Shown here: positions 52,917-64,000 of the stretch, piece by piece | Position numbering within the stretch: the stretch's first letter is position 1 | How the letters are laid out: each line of letters opens with the position of its first letter | Assembly (NCBI GenBank): GCA_963556045.3 | Contig: CAUVYA020000002.1 | Coordinates: 1,922,001 to 1,986,000, forward strand | Direction of reading: 5' to 3' | DNA: 64,000 bases | DNA from: UBA4781 sp963556045 | GTDB lineage: Bacteria; Chloroflexota; Anaerolineae; Anaerolineales; Anaerolineaceae | Made by a program: the position numbers and the translations under genes | The notes under the pieces: generated by a model | The model's database searches: none | What the model was told of the DNA's origin: nothing | The model's input: the letters and a program-made list of their open reading frames with translations, nothing else

Positions 52917-54572
52917 ATGGGAGGACCAAGAGTTGTACGGGCTCCACGAGGAACACAGCTTAATTGTAAATCATGGTTGACAGAAGCCCCCTATCGTATG
53001 ATCCAGAACAACCTCGATCCTGATGTTGCCCAGCGACCGGATGAGCTGGTTGTGTATGGCGGGCGGGGGCAGGCAGCACGTGATTGGGATTGTTTTGATG
53101 CCATCCTTGAGTCTTTACGAAATCTTGAGGACGATGAAACGTTATTGGTACAATCTGGAAAACCGGTCGGTATTTTCCGCACACACACTGATGCACCCCG
53201 TGTATTAATTGCCAATTCCAACCTTGTCCCACATTGGGCTACCCAGGAACACTTTGATAAACTGGCGGCGCAGGGACTTATCATGTATGGTCAGATGACA
53301 GCCGGTTCATGGATCTATATCGGAACACAGGGTATTTTACAGGGTACATATGAAACACTGGCATCACTTGCTCTGCAAAAAGGCTGGGGTTCGCTGAAAG
53401 GGAAGTTTGTTCTTACAGCCGGTTTAGGGGCAATGGGGGGTGCACAACCCCTGGCAATTACCATGAATGAGGGTGTGGGTTTGATAATCGAGATTGATCC
53501 TGCTCACGCCAGGTGGCAGAAAGATATCGGTTATCTGGATATGGTCTCTACTGATCTGGAGGAAGCGCTTGATCTGGTTGCCGAAGCCAAACAAAAAAAC
53601 ATTCCGCGTTCTATTGGTCTGGTTGCCAATGCTGCCGATGTTTATCCTGCGCTGTTGAAAACGAACATGCTGCCTGATGTGGTCACAGATCAGACTCCCG
53701 CCCATGATTTTCTGATGTATGTTCCTAACGGTTTGGGTCTGGAAGCAGCCAATGAATTGCGTAAAAAAGATCCAAAAGAATACACCAGGCTTTCTACCAA
53801 TGCAATGACTGCTCAGGTTGAAGCGATGCTTGAGTTTCAGCGTCGAGGGGTAGAGGTATTTGATTACGGCAACAATATTCGGCAGCGCGCCTTCGACAAC
53901 GGGTTGAAAAATGCTTTTGATTTCCCCGGTTTTGTACCGGCTTATATTCGCCCCTTGTTCTGTGAGGGGAAAGGACCTTTCCGCTGGGTGGCATTATCTG
54001 GTGAGAAGGAAGATATTTACAAAACCGATCAGGCGATCATGGATCTGTTCCCAGAAGACGAACACCTGCACCGCTGGCTGATCATGGCAAGAGAACGCGT
54101 ACCTTTCCAGGGATTGCCCTCACGTATTTGCTGGCTTGGTTATGGCGAACGAGAAAAAGCTGGTCTAAAGTTCAACGAAATGGTAGCAAGTGGAGAATTG
54201 AAGGCGCCTATTGTGATCGGCAGAGATCATCTGGATTCAGGATCGGTTGCTTCCCCAAATCGAGAGACGGAAGGAATGAAAGATGGCACTGATGCAGTCA
54301 GCGATTGGCCGATTCTCAACGCAATGCTCAATGCGGTAGGTGGGGCGACCTGGGTTTCTTTCCATCATGGGGGTGGTGTGGGAATTGGGTACAGCCAGCA
54401 TGCCGGTTTGGTGATTGTTGCGGATGGTACGGCTCAGGCGGCAGAACGATTAAAACGAGTACTCACCACCGATCCGGGCATGGGGGTGATCCGCCATGCC
54501 GATGCCGGTTATGAGATCGCGATTAATACTGCAAAAGAAAAGGGCATTCAGATACCTATGATGAAGAAGTGA
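52917..54572 (+). CDS. hutU: Urocanate hydratase (urocanase)
   Basis: HutU adds water to urocanate, the second step of histidine breakdown, using tightly bound NAD+. The 551-residue protein shows the family pattern: GLGAMGGAQPLA at residue ~180, SRICWLGYG with the conserved cysteine near residue 405 and GGGVGIGYSQHAG near residue 485. A TATAAT at 52886-52891 and GGAGG precede ATG 52917. The partners hutH and hutI are not in the window. Confidence 0.96.
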   Translation: MGGPRVVRAPRGTQLNCKSWLTEAPYRMIQNNLDPDVAQRPDELVVYGGRGQAARDWDCFDAILESLRNLEDDETLLVQSGKPVGIFRTHTDAPRVLIANSNLVPHWATQEHFDKLAAQGLIMYGQMTAGSWIYIGTQGILQGTYETLASLALQKGWGSLKGKFVLTAGLGAMGGAQPLAITMNEGVGLIIEIDPAHARWQKDIGYLDMVSTDLEEALDLVAEAKQKNIPRSIGLVANAADVYPALLKTNMLPDVVTDQTPAHDFLMYVPNGLGLEAANELRKKDPKEYTRLSTNAMTAQVEAMLEFQRRGVEVFDYGNNIRQRAFDNGLKNAFDFPGFVPAYIRPLFCEGKGPFRWVALSGEKEDIYKTDQAIMDLFPEDEHLHRWLIMARERVPFQGLPSRICWLGYGEREKAGLKFNEMVASGELKAPIVIGRDHLDSGSVASPNRETEGMKDGTDAVSDWPILNAMLNAVGGATWVSFHHGGGVGIGYSQHAGLVIVADGTAQAAERLKRVLTTDPGMGVIRHADAGYEIAINTAKEKGIQIPMMKK

Positions 54573-54678
54573 TTCTGATTTTTTCCCAAAGAGAAAAGGA
54601 AAGGAACAGAATTCTCCCTTATCTCTTTTCGAAGAAAACACAAACACCGCTGGTTTGATTATCGATTTCTTAAAATAA

Positions 54679-54712
54679 AACAACCGCCAGATTCCTTCTG
54701 GCGGTTGTTTTT
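54679..54712. terminator. Terminator between hutU and the LCP gene
   Basis: AACAACCGCCAGA and TCTGGCGGTTGTT form a perfect 13-bp stem with a five-base loop and a T-run on the plus side. A-rich sequence on the left gives Ts on the minus strand, so it can serve both convergent genes. Confidence 0.92.
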
Positions 54713-54723
54713 CATGATGATGG

Positions 54724-56130
54724 TTATGGCATTGGATTGCCGGCTGCCCAGTCATTGCCAATGACGACAATGATATCAACACCAACGCTGGGATCGTATG
54801 AGAAACGGATGTTGGTTGATGCTACATTCATTAAATTCGCCAGATACGTTGTGGTATGAGGTTTGCCATTATAGACATAGATCGTGGTTGGGTTTCCAGC
54901 CTGGTCTGCATTGGCTTCACTGGCATTGATGCCCTGCGCTCGCAGATACTCCACCGTTCTGCCAGCCAAGCCGGCTTCAAGTGTTCCGTTTTGGATCACT
55001 ACACTTGCAGCTTCATCTCTTACGGTTGTGGAGCCAGCCAATGCAGTTGCAATAGGCTCTAATGCCCCTCCGCTAGAGAATAATCTATCGCGCAATTCCC
55101 TGATCTTATCGGGGATCGGTTTTAAGATGCTCAACCCATCCGGTGATCGAGCAAGCAGCACCATATCTGTACCGATGATTTCCTTCTGGAGATTCCCGGT
55201 TGGGATTCCCAGCATTAAATTTCCCAGTTTAATCAATCCCGGCAGATCCAGATTGGTGCGGATTCCGGAGGAGAGGCTGGCATATAAGGTGGGTGCTTTT
55301 TCGATCAAAGAGGGCAGCTGGTTATACTCGGTAATTCTCTCCATCATAGCGGTGACAACCTGCTGCTGACGTTGAGCTCGTCCAAAGTCCGCATCTCCAG
55401 TATAGCGGTTCCGGGCGTAAGAAAGAGCCAGAGAACCGTTCAGTGTGTAAACCTCACCTGCTCTGAGAACCTGTGTGTATTCTGAACCGAACTCTTCCAC
55501 TTCTACATCTGTGGTCGGCACAATGCGAACACCCCCGATTTCATCAATGAACTCAATAAAAGTGGAAAAATCAACCTGAGCATAGTATTGAATGGGTACT
55601 CCCAGGAATTGTTCAACGGTCTGTACAGCCAGAGCGGGACCGCCCCCGGGCAGGTGGCTGTTTTCACCAAGAAAATATGCTTCCGTGATCTTGTAATAAC
55701 CGAAACTGGGTATATTTACCCAGAGGTCGCGCGGAATCGAAAGCATTGCAGCCGTATTGGAAACAGGATCAATACTGAAAAGGATCATGGTATCGCTGCG
55801 CGGCGTTTCACCCGCCTCCCAATCGCGATAGTCTAATCCCAGGAAAAGCAAATTGACACGACTGATTCCATCCCACGGTTCGACCGTGGGTTCGCCGAGG
55901 GTCTCACTGGTTTGCTCAACAGATGTGCTCTCGTCTTCACCCGCGGCAGCATCAATCACTGGGGCTCCCGGTAAATCGAAGATGGTCACTTCCTTGATGA
56001 ATTTGGCAACAAAACCATACATGTAGACACCTGCGCATATTGCCAGAATCAGGAAGGCGGCATTGATGATCTTGGTTGTTCTGTCTTTTGATCGGATTTG
56101 CGCGACGATATTCTGAAAGAATTTTTTCAT
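54724..56130 (-). CDS. LytR-CpsA-Psr (LCP) family protein
   Basis: LCP proteins attach wall polymers to peptidoglycan. The 468-residue protein has one membrane helix near residues 25-45, the LCP catalytic domain with SDTMILFSIDP, LSIPRDLWVNIP and LSYARNRYTGDADFGRAQRQ (conserved arginines and aspartate), and a C-terminal LytR_C domain (~370-468). I chose ATG 56130; a GTG at 56139 is also in frame. TATAAA lies nine bases before 56130. A wall glycopolymer is implied but not seen. Confidence 0.9.
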   Translation of the reverse strand: MKKFFQNIVAQIRSKDRTTKIINAAFLILAICAGVYMYGFVAKFIKEVTIFDLPGAPVIDAAAGEDESTSVEQTSETLGEPTVEPWDGISRVNLLFLGLDYRDWEAGETPRSDTMILFSIDPVSNTAAMLSIPRDLWVNIPSFGYYKITEAYFLGENSHLPGGGPALAVQTVEQFLGVPIQYYAQVDFSTFIEFIDEIGGVRIVPTTDVEVEEFGSEYTQVLRAGEVYTLNGSLALSYARNRYTGDADFGRAQRQQQVVTAMMERITEYNQLPSLIEKAPTLYASLSSGIRTNLDLPGLIKLGNLMLGIPTGNLQKEIIGTDMVLLARSPDGLSILKPIPDKIRELRDRLFSSGGALEPIATALAGSTTVRDEAASVVIQNGTLEAGLAGRTVEYLRAQGINASEANADQAGNPTTIYVYNGKPHTTTYLANLMNVASTNIRFSYDPSVGVDIIVVIGNDWAAGNPMP

Positions 56131-56166
56131 AGAAAACACTTTATATACTGCAATTAATGGATAAGG

Positions 56167-56394
56167 CTAATTGGGGCGAGGGGGCGGAACAGGCAGATCT
56201 TCTTTTTTTGTGTCTGTCCATTTGTCTCCCTCATCAATAAGCATGACAGGAATATCTTCAACAATCGGATATTTTCGGTCACAATCCTGACAGAGAAGCC
56301 AGGTGTCTTTATATGTAACAAGGGTTCCTTTTTTCCCCTCTTCCCTGACACACACCGGGCAACGCAGGATTTCCAATAGATCTTTGCTGATCAT
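56167..56394 (-). CDS. Trm112/UPF0434 small zinc protein
   Basis: This 75-residue protein has two cysteine pairs (Cys12/Cys15 and Cys35/Cys38) in the Trm112 pattern LLEILRCPVC and LCQDCDRKYP, followed by VEDIPVMLID and a Pro-rich tail. Trm112 activates methyltransferases in eukaryotes and archaea; the role in bacteria is less clear. AGGAGAC precedes ATG 56394. Confidence 0.88.
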   Translation of the reverse strand: MISKDLLEILRCPVCVREEGKKGTLVTYKDTWLLCQDCDRKYPIVEDIPVMLIDEGDKWTDTKKEDLPVPPPRPN

Positions 56395-56455
56395 GCAGTC
56401 TCCTTTTTATTTCTTACTTAAGTATTGATGGAAATTTTACCACTTCGTCAGAAGA

Positions 56456-58312
56456 TTATTCTTCAGATATTGGGTATCCATCCACTCCGGGTCCGACCTC
56501 AAAAACAGCTCCCCATGCTTCATAGTGAGTTAGAAATTGGTCCTGGAAATGGAGGGTGCCATTTTTGGAGACACGACGTTCCACTCGAATATCTGCTCCC
56601 TCGGCTTCCCAATCTACCTGCTTGACCTCGCCCTCATCTAATTCTGAATTGCGATAGTACTTGGGCTCGGGCGGTTCGATGGTGTTATAGGGACCTGTGG
56701 TTTCCCACTCAACCGTGCGACCATCTGAAGTCGAATAAAACTTCCACATGATCTGGCTTGAATCCGGAAATACGTATGCCTCCATTAATAACCAGTAAGG
56801 TGTATCGTTTTGAAATTTCAGATCTACCAGTGGGATATAGACGGTGGCGTCTAAACCTGCCAGGTTTGAATCGCGGTAATTGCCGGCTGTTTTTTCATAA
56901 AAAGAAACTCGATAGGCATGCGGATGCCGTTCGTTGATGGGGAAGCCAGCGAAGAATGCAGTCCGAAATAGGGTCGTGCTGACCTGGCAGACTCCGCCGC
57001 CCACACCCTCGATAGTTTTTCCATTATAGATAATCAATGCTTCGGTAAAACCAGAGTCAAGGCTGATCTCTCCCATTGCATCTGCCATGGAGAATACTTC
57101 ACCTGGGGCGACCAGTAATCCTAAAAAACGATTGGCAGCGGTCTGGATATTTTGAACCCGTGCGCTGCTGGAACCATAAAAGAAAGTGCTTTGCTGCTGC
57201 ACTAATTCCGTGATCCCTAATTGAGAGCCGGTTGCATCATCAGGCACACCTGGATTTTGGTAGGTAAAAACCAATTCGGCTTGATGCGAGCCGGCAGCGA
57301 GCTGCTGCTGGATATTGAGAATACTATTTGAGATATTTAAAGTGCGTCCAGAGATCCCGTTCTTGAATAATTCAATCTCGCCGCTTTCATCATTGAAAAT
57401 AAAGCGGGGCTCTTCCATTTGTATGCTGAAGGATGGAGAGAGGTCACCGAGTAAATTTTCGATCACGTGTTCTTTGAACTGCAGATCAATACTGATTTGT
57501 TCATCATGATTATTTTTCACCAGTTCCAGCATAGGAGCCAGGGTTGAAGAATCAAGATTATATTGAATGGAAGGATGCCCGGCTTCGGAAGGAACGACCA
57601 GCGTAAAATCAACCGCGAGAAAATCACGAATTGTTTGTGCAAACGGTTCAGCATCAAGAATATCAGGGCTTTCTTCTAAAACCACCAGTGCCAGCGAACT
57701 GTAATTATCGTGGCGGATTGCCTCTTCTATTTGGGTTAATGATGCGGTTACATCAACAGACCTGCCTATCTGCCCCGGGCTGGTGTGTACTTCATCACCT
57801 TCAAATGTGATTTGAGCATCAATCATGGGCTGGTCAATCTGCGATGCGATTTCTTGAAGAGTGTTTACTGCCATATTCTCGTCCAAATAGATAACTGTTG
57901 GAAGAGTCTTATTTCCGCTCAACAATGCAACCAGATCTCCACTCCATACCGCGAATGATCCAGACCGCCCGGTTGAGAAAGCCTGTTCTGCGATCCTGGC
58001 TGCATCAAGCTGCACCCCCATTTCCAATAAGTTGGTTTGAAAAATCCTGTCTTGATATGTCAGGTTGATGACCTGTGGAATTTCAGGAAGAATATGTGCC
58101 TGGATGGTTTGCTGTGCCTGCTGGGTGGTCATTCCTCCCAGGGGTTCATCCATGAAATGAACTCCGGGTAAAATACGTCCGGCAAACCAGATATTTACGA
58201 TGATAAAAAAAATCCCAATACAAAGAATAAAAAAGAAGATGCCATAACCGATCGCGCGCAGAGTGAGGAGAAGCAGCGAATTTTTTGTGGTGGAATTATG
58301 AGAAGAGCTCAT
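56456..58312 (-). CDS. VanW family protein with peptidoglycan-binding-like repeats
   Basis: This 618-residue protein has a membrane anchor near residues 13-38, two PG_binding_4-like regions (~60-160 and ~215-320) and a VanW domain at ~375-540 with VAPGEVFSMADAMG, GGGVCQVSTTLFRTAFFAG and NERHPHAYRVSFY. The first VanW was named from a vancomycin-resistance cluster, but its activity is unknown and no van genes are near. It probably acts at the outer wall. No ribosome-binding site is seen, and an extended -10 box sits six bases before ATG 58312. Confidence 0.9.
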   Translation of the reverse strand: MSSSHNSTTKNSLLLLTLRAIGYGIFFFILCIGIFFIIVNIWFAGRILPGVHFMDEPLGGMTTQQAQQTIQAHILPEIPQVINLTYQDRIFQTNLLEMGVQLDAARIAEQAFSTGRSGSFAVWSGDLVALLSGNKTLPTVIYLDENMAVNTLQEIASQIDQPMIDAQITFEGDEVHTSPGQIGRSVDVTASLTQIEEAIRHDNYSSLALVVLEESPDILDAEPFAQTIRDFLAVDFTLVVPSEAGHPSIQYNLDSSTLAPMLELVKNNHDEQISIDLQFKEHVIENLLGDLSPSFSIQMEEPRFIFNDESGEIELFKNGISGRTLNISNSILNIQQQLAAGSHQAELVFTYQNPGVPDDATGSQLGITELVQQQSTFFYGSSSARVQNIQTAANRFLGLLVAPGEVFSMADAMGEISLDSGFTEALIIYNGKTIEGVGGGVCQVSTTLFRTAFFAGFPINERHPHAYRVSFYEKTAGNYRDSNLAGLDATVYIPLVDLKFQNDTPYWLLMEAYVFPDSSQIMWKFYSTSDGRTVEWETTGPYNTIEPPEPKYYRNSELDEGEVKQVDWEAEGADIRVERRVSKNGTLHFQDQFLTHYEAWGAVFEVGPGVDGYPISEE

Positions 58313-58318
58313 TTCTGA

Positions 58319-58327
58319 ATTATAGCA
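58319..58327 (-). promoter_or_regulatory. Extended -10 of the VanW gene, leaderless arrangement
   Basis: TGCTATAAT on the minus strand ends six bases before ATG 58312. It is divergent from the rRNA promoters, and its upstream side is the A-rich sequence near 58340. Confidence 0.55.
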
Positions 58328-58411
58328 GGGTTGAAAAACTAAAAAAAAGCGTTAAAATAGGTTAAAGGGCGAGGAAACATTGATTTTTTAAGGTTTCTCG
58401 CTTGATTTACC

Positions 58412-58440
58412 TTGACACCAGGTAGATAAGCCGTTAAAAT
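58412..58440 (+). promoter_or_regulatory. rRNA promoter P1
   Basis: TTGACA (58412-58417), 17 bp, TAAAAT (58435-58440). An A-rich tract and a weaker promoter-like pair (TTGAAA, 16 bp, TAAAAT at 58331-58358) lie upstream. Confidence 0.75.
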
Positions 58441-58593
58441 CTCCTAACCATTTGACCTTGTAGATTTGTAAATCGCAAATCATTTACAACAGAATAGCTG
58501 CAAGATTGAAGGCTTGTAGGGACGATGTAAGCAGCGTTACCGGTGCGGACCACTGAATAAGAAGGAAAGCATCGGTAATTTTATCCCTGGGTC

Positions 58594-58622
58594 TTGACAG
58601 GTTCAGGAGATGTGGTTACAAT
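58594..58622 (+). promoter_or_regulatory. rRNA promoter P2
   Basis: TTGACA (58594-58599), 17 bp, TACAAT (58617-58622), about 115 nt before the mature 16S. With P1 it forms tandem promoters, common for rRNA operons. Confidence 0.75.
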
Positions 58623-58710
58623 TTTGTCCCGCGATTGAAAACAGGACCTTAACAACTGAAGAGTGAGAGGAAAGTGAAATACCCACATTTTATTTGAGTC
58701 AATTGAACTC

Positions 58711-58737
58711 AACACCAACTTGGTTGGTGTTTGATTT

Positions 58738-58739
<2 letters not shown>
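58711..58739 (+). other. Hairpin plus T-run abutting the 16S 5' end
   Basis: AACACCAAC and GTTGGTGTT form a 9-bp stem with a three-base loop, followed by TGATTTTTG. It looks like an intrinsic terminator but lies immediately before the 16S start. It may be part of the rRNA processing or antitermination leader. Confidence 0.55.
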
Positions 58740-60245
<1,506 letters not shown>

Positions 60246-60371
60246 CTATAGAGAATCGAGCTGGCATCTAAGGATGTCTGCTCAAAACGTTTCGCAAAAT
60301 CCCCTGTTTTTTACGGGGTCGTAAAATGTGAATGCTTTCCTTTCACTCCTGAGTTGTTAAGGCGCTTACAA

Positions 60372-60445
60372 GGGCCTTTAGCTCAGCTGGTTAGAGCGCG
60401 CCTCTGATAAGGGCGAGGTCTCAGGTTCGAGTCCTGAAAGGCCCA
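60372..60445 (+). tRNA. tRNA-Ile(GAT)
   Basis: A 74-nt cloverleaf with acceptor GGGCCTT/AAGGCCC, anticodon loop CTGATAA (anticodon GAT) and T-loop TTCGAGT. It lies in the 16S-23S spacer. CCA is not encoded. Confidence 0.96.
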
Positions 60446-60460
60446 CCTGGTTAGAGATAC

Positions 60461-60533
60461 GGGGATGTAGCTCAGTTGGGAGAGCGCTGCCTTTGCAAGG
60501 CAGAAGTCAGGGGTTCGAGTCCCCTCATCTCCA
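60461..60533 (+). tRNA. tRNA-Ala(TGC)
   Basis: A 73-nt cloverleaf with acceptor GGGGATG/CATCTCC (one G-T pair), anticodon loop TTTGCAA (anticodon TGC) and T-loop TTCGAGT. The Ile-Ala pair is the classic 16S-23S spacer set. CCA is not encoded. Confidence 0.96.
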
Positions 60534-60863
60534 TCAGATGATATGGAGCGTTTTGAAGAGCGATAATTTGAACAAAGAATAAAAAATTTTGGTAGACCGC
60601 ATGGTGTGGAAGATCAACGACCCGGCGGAATGCCGGGTCGGATTGTCTAAGAAAGTTTAACAAAAGAATATTTTACGCGCGCTGAATGCGCAAAACACTA
60701 ATTTTTACGCATTCAGCGCTGGTAAAACAGTGCAGTGAACCTTAATAATTGAATAGTATGTAGGCCTAAAATAATACAAAACATTTCAATTGAAATTGTA
60801 TGAATAACTGATGTTTCTATAGTGATCAGAAAATGGCAAAGATTGCCGATTTCTCCGCATCAC
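60534..60863 (+). other. 16S-23S spacer after tRNA-Ala, two strong hairpins
   Basis: This 330-nt stretch codes for nothing recognised. It holds a 9-bp hairpin (CGACCCGGC at 60618-60626 with GCCGGGTCG at 60632-60640) and a perfect 12-bp stem (GCGCTGAATGCG at 60679-60690 with CGCATTCAGCGC at 60708-60719) with a 17-nt loop. These may be RNase III or other processing sites. Confidence 0.55.
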
Positions 60864-63833
<2,970 letters not shown>

Positions 63834-63898
63834 GTGGTGCGGAGTACTCGGTACTCTTTGTAATCTTTCTACATACTATTCAAGGTTTACTTTAAGTC

Positions 63899-64000
63899 TC
63901 TTGGTGATTGGAGCGACGGTGGTACACCCGGTAACATACCGAACCCGGCAGTTAAGGCCGTCAGCGCTGATGGTACTTGGGGGGCAGCCCCCTGGGAGAG
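63899..64000 (+). rRNA. rrf: 5S ribosomal RNA (cut by window end)
   Basis: About 102 of ~118 nt are visible, from CTTGGTGATTGG, with the conserved CCGAACCCGGCAGTTAAG core (loop region) and GGTACTTGGGGGG. The 3' end lies outside the window. The order 16S-23S-5S is complete. Confidence 0.93.

Overview
The window reads as chromosomal DNA of an anaerobic Chloroflexota bacterium, most likely class Anaerolineae (family Anaerolineaceae); genus is not resolvable by eye. The pointers are the 16S rRNA (GGTAAAACG after the 530 loop and CACCTACGGGTGGCAGC at the 338 site), an oxygen-independent 2-oxoacid:ferredoxin oxidoreductase, a V/A-type ATPase, and a Gram-positive-like envelope set (VanW, LCP, MurJ) next to Chloroflexota-style informational genes. 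Sampled lines run near 47-50% GC, apart from a thiolase gene that is clearly richer.

Layout. 1-1131: dihydrolipoyl dehydrogenase, cut by the window edge. 1297-9724: nine-gene V/A-ATPase operon in the order ntpF-I-K-E-C-G-A-B-D. 9708-13387 (minus): rplS, then murI-hom-folK-folP with 4-nt overlaps between the last three. 13540-18903: uvrC diverging from a DNPH1-like nucleotide hydrolase, a structured intergenic element, a dnaJ-htrA pair and a membrane-anchored unknown. 19008-25201: murJ, a SagB-type nitroreductase and dnaE. 25243-31549 (minus): lysS, greA, four-subunit VOR/KOR oxidoreductase and a GC-rich thiolase. 31885-37268 (minus): tRNA-Thr, tRNA-Tyr, tRNA-Thr, tuf, rpmG, tRNA-Trp, secE, nusG, rplK, rplA, rplJ, rplL. 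37409-43554: GT-C-like membrane protein, then a STAS / anti-sigma kinase / multi-GAF PP2C module. 43656-49634: metallo-beta-lactamase-fold protein, an unknown, mutY, pcm, then RNase J and dnaA on minus. 50070-58312: FAD oxidoreductase, flippase-like protein, FmdB, urocanase, LCP, Trm112 and VanW proteins. 58738-64000: rRNA operon 16S-Ile-Ala-23S-5S, with 5S cut by the window end.

How it works together. The ATPase, VOR, DLD, thiolase and urocanase fit a fermentative, amino-acid-using metabolism, but this is inference. The translation block carries its own control devices: an L10 leader with attenuator upstream of rplJ, and two copies of an RNA motif resembling the L1 site of 23S rRNA upstream of rplK and rplA.

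No CRISPR array, insertion sequence, prophage or defence island is visible. The most notable non-coding signals are a recurrent leaderless promoter arrangement (a -10 box 6-8 nt before ATG at eight genes), the paired L1-site mimics, a folded element before dnaJ, a perfect palindrome between uvrC and the DNPH1-like gene, and an AACCTTAA repeat set upstream of dnaA.
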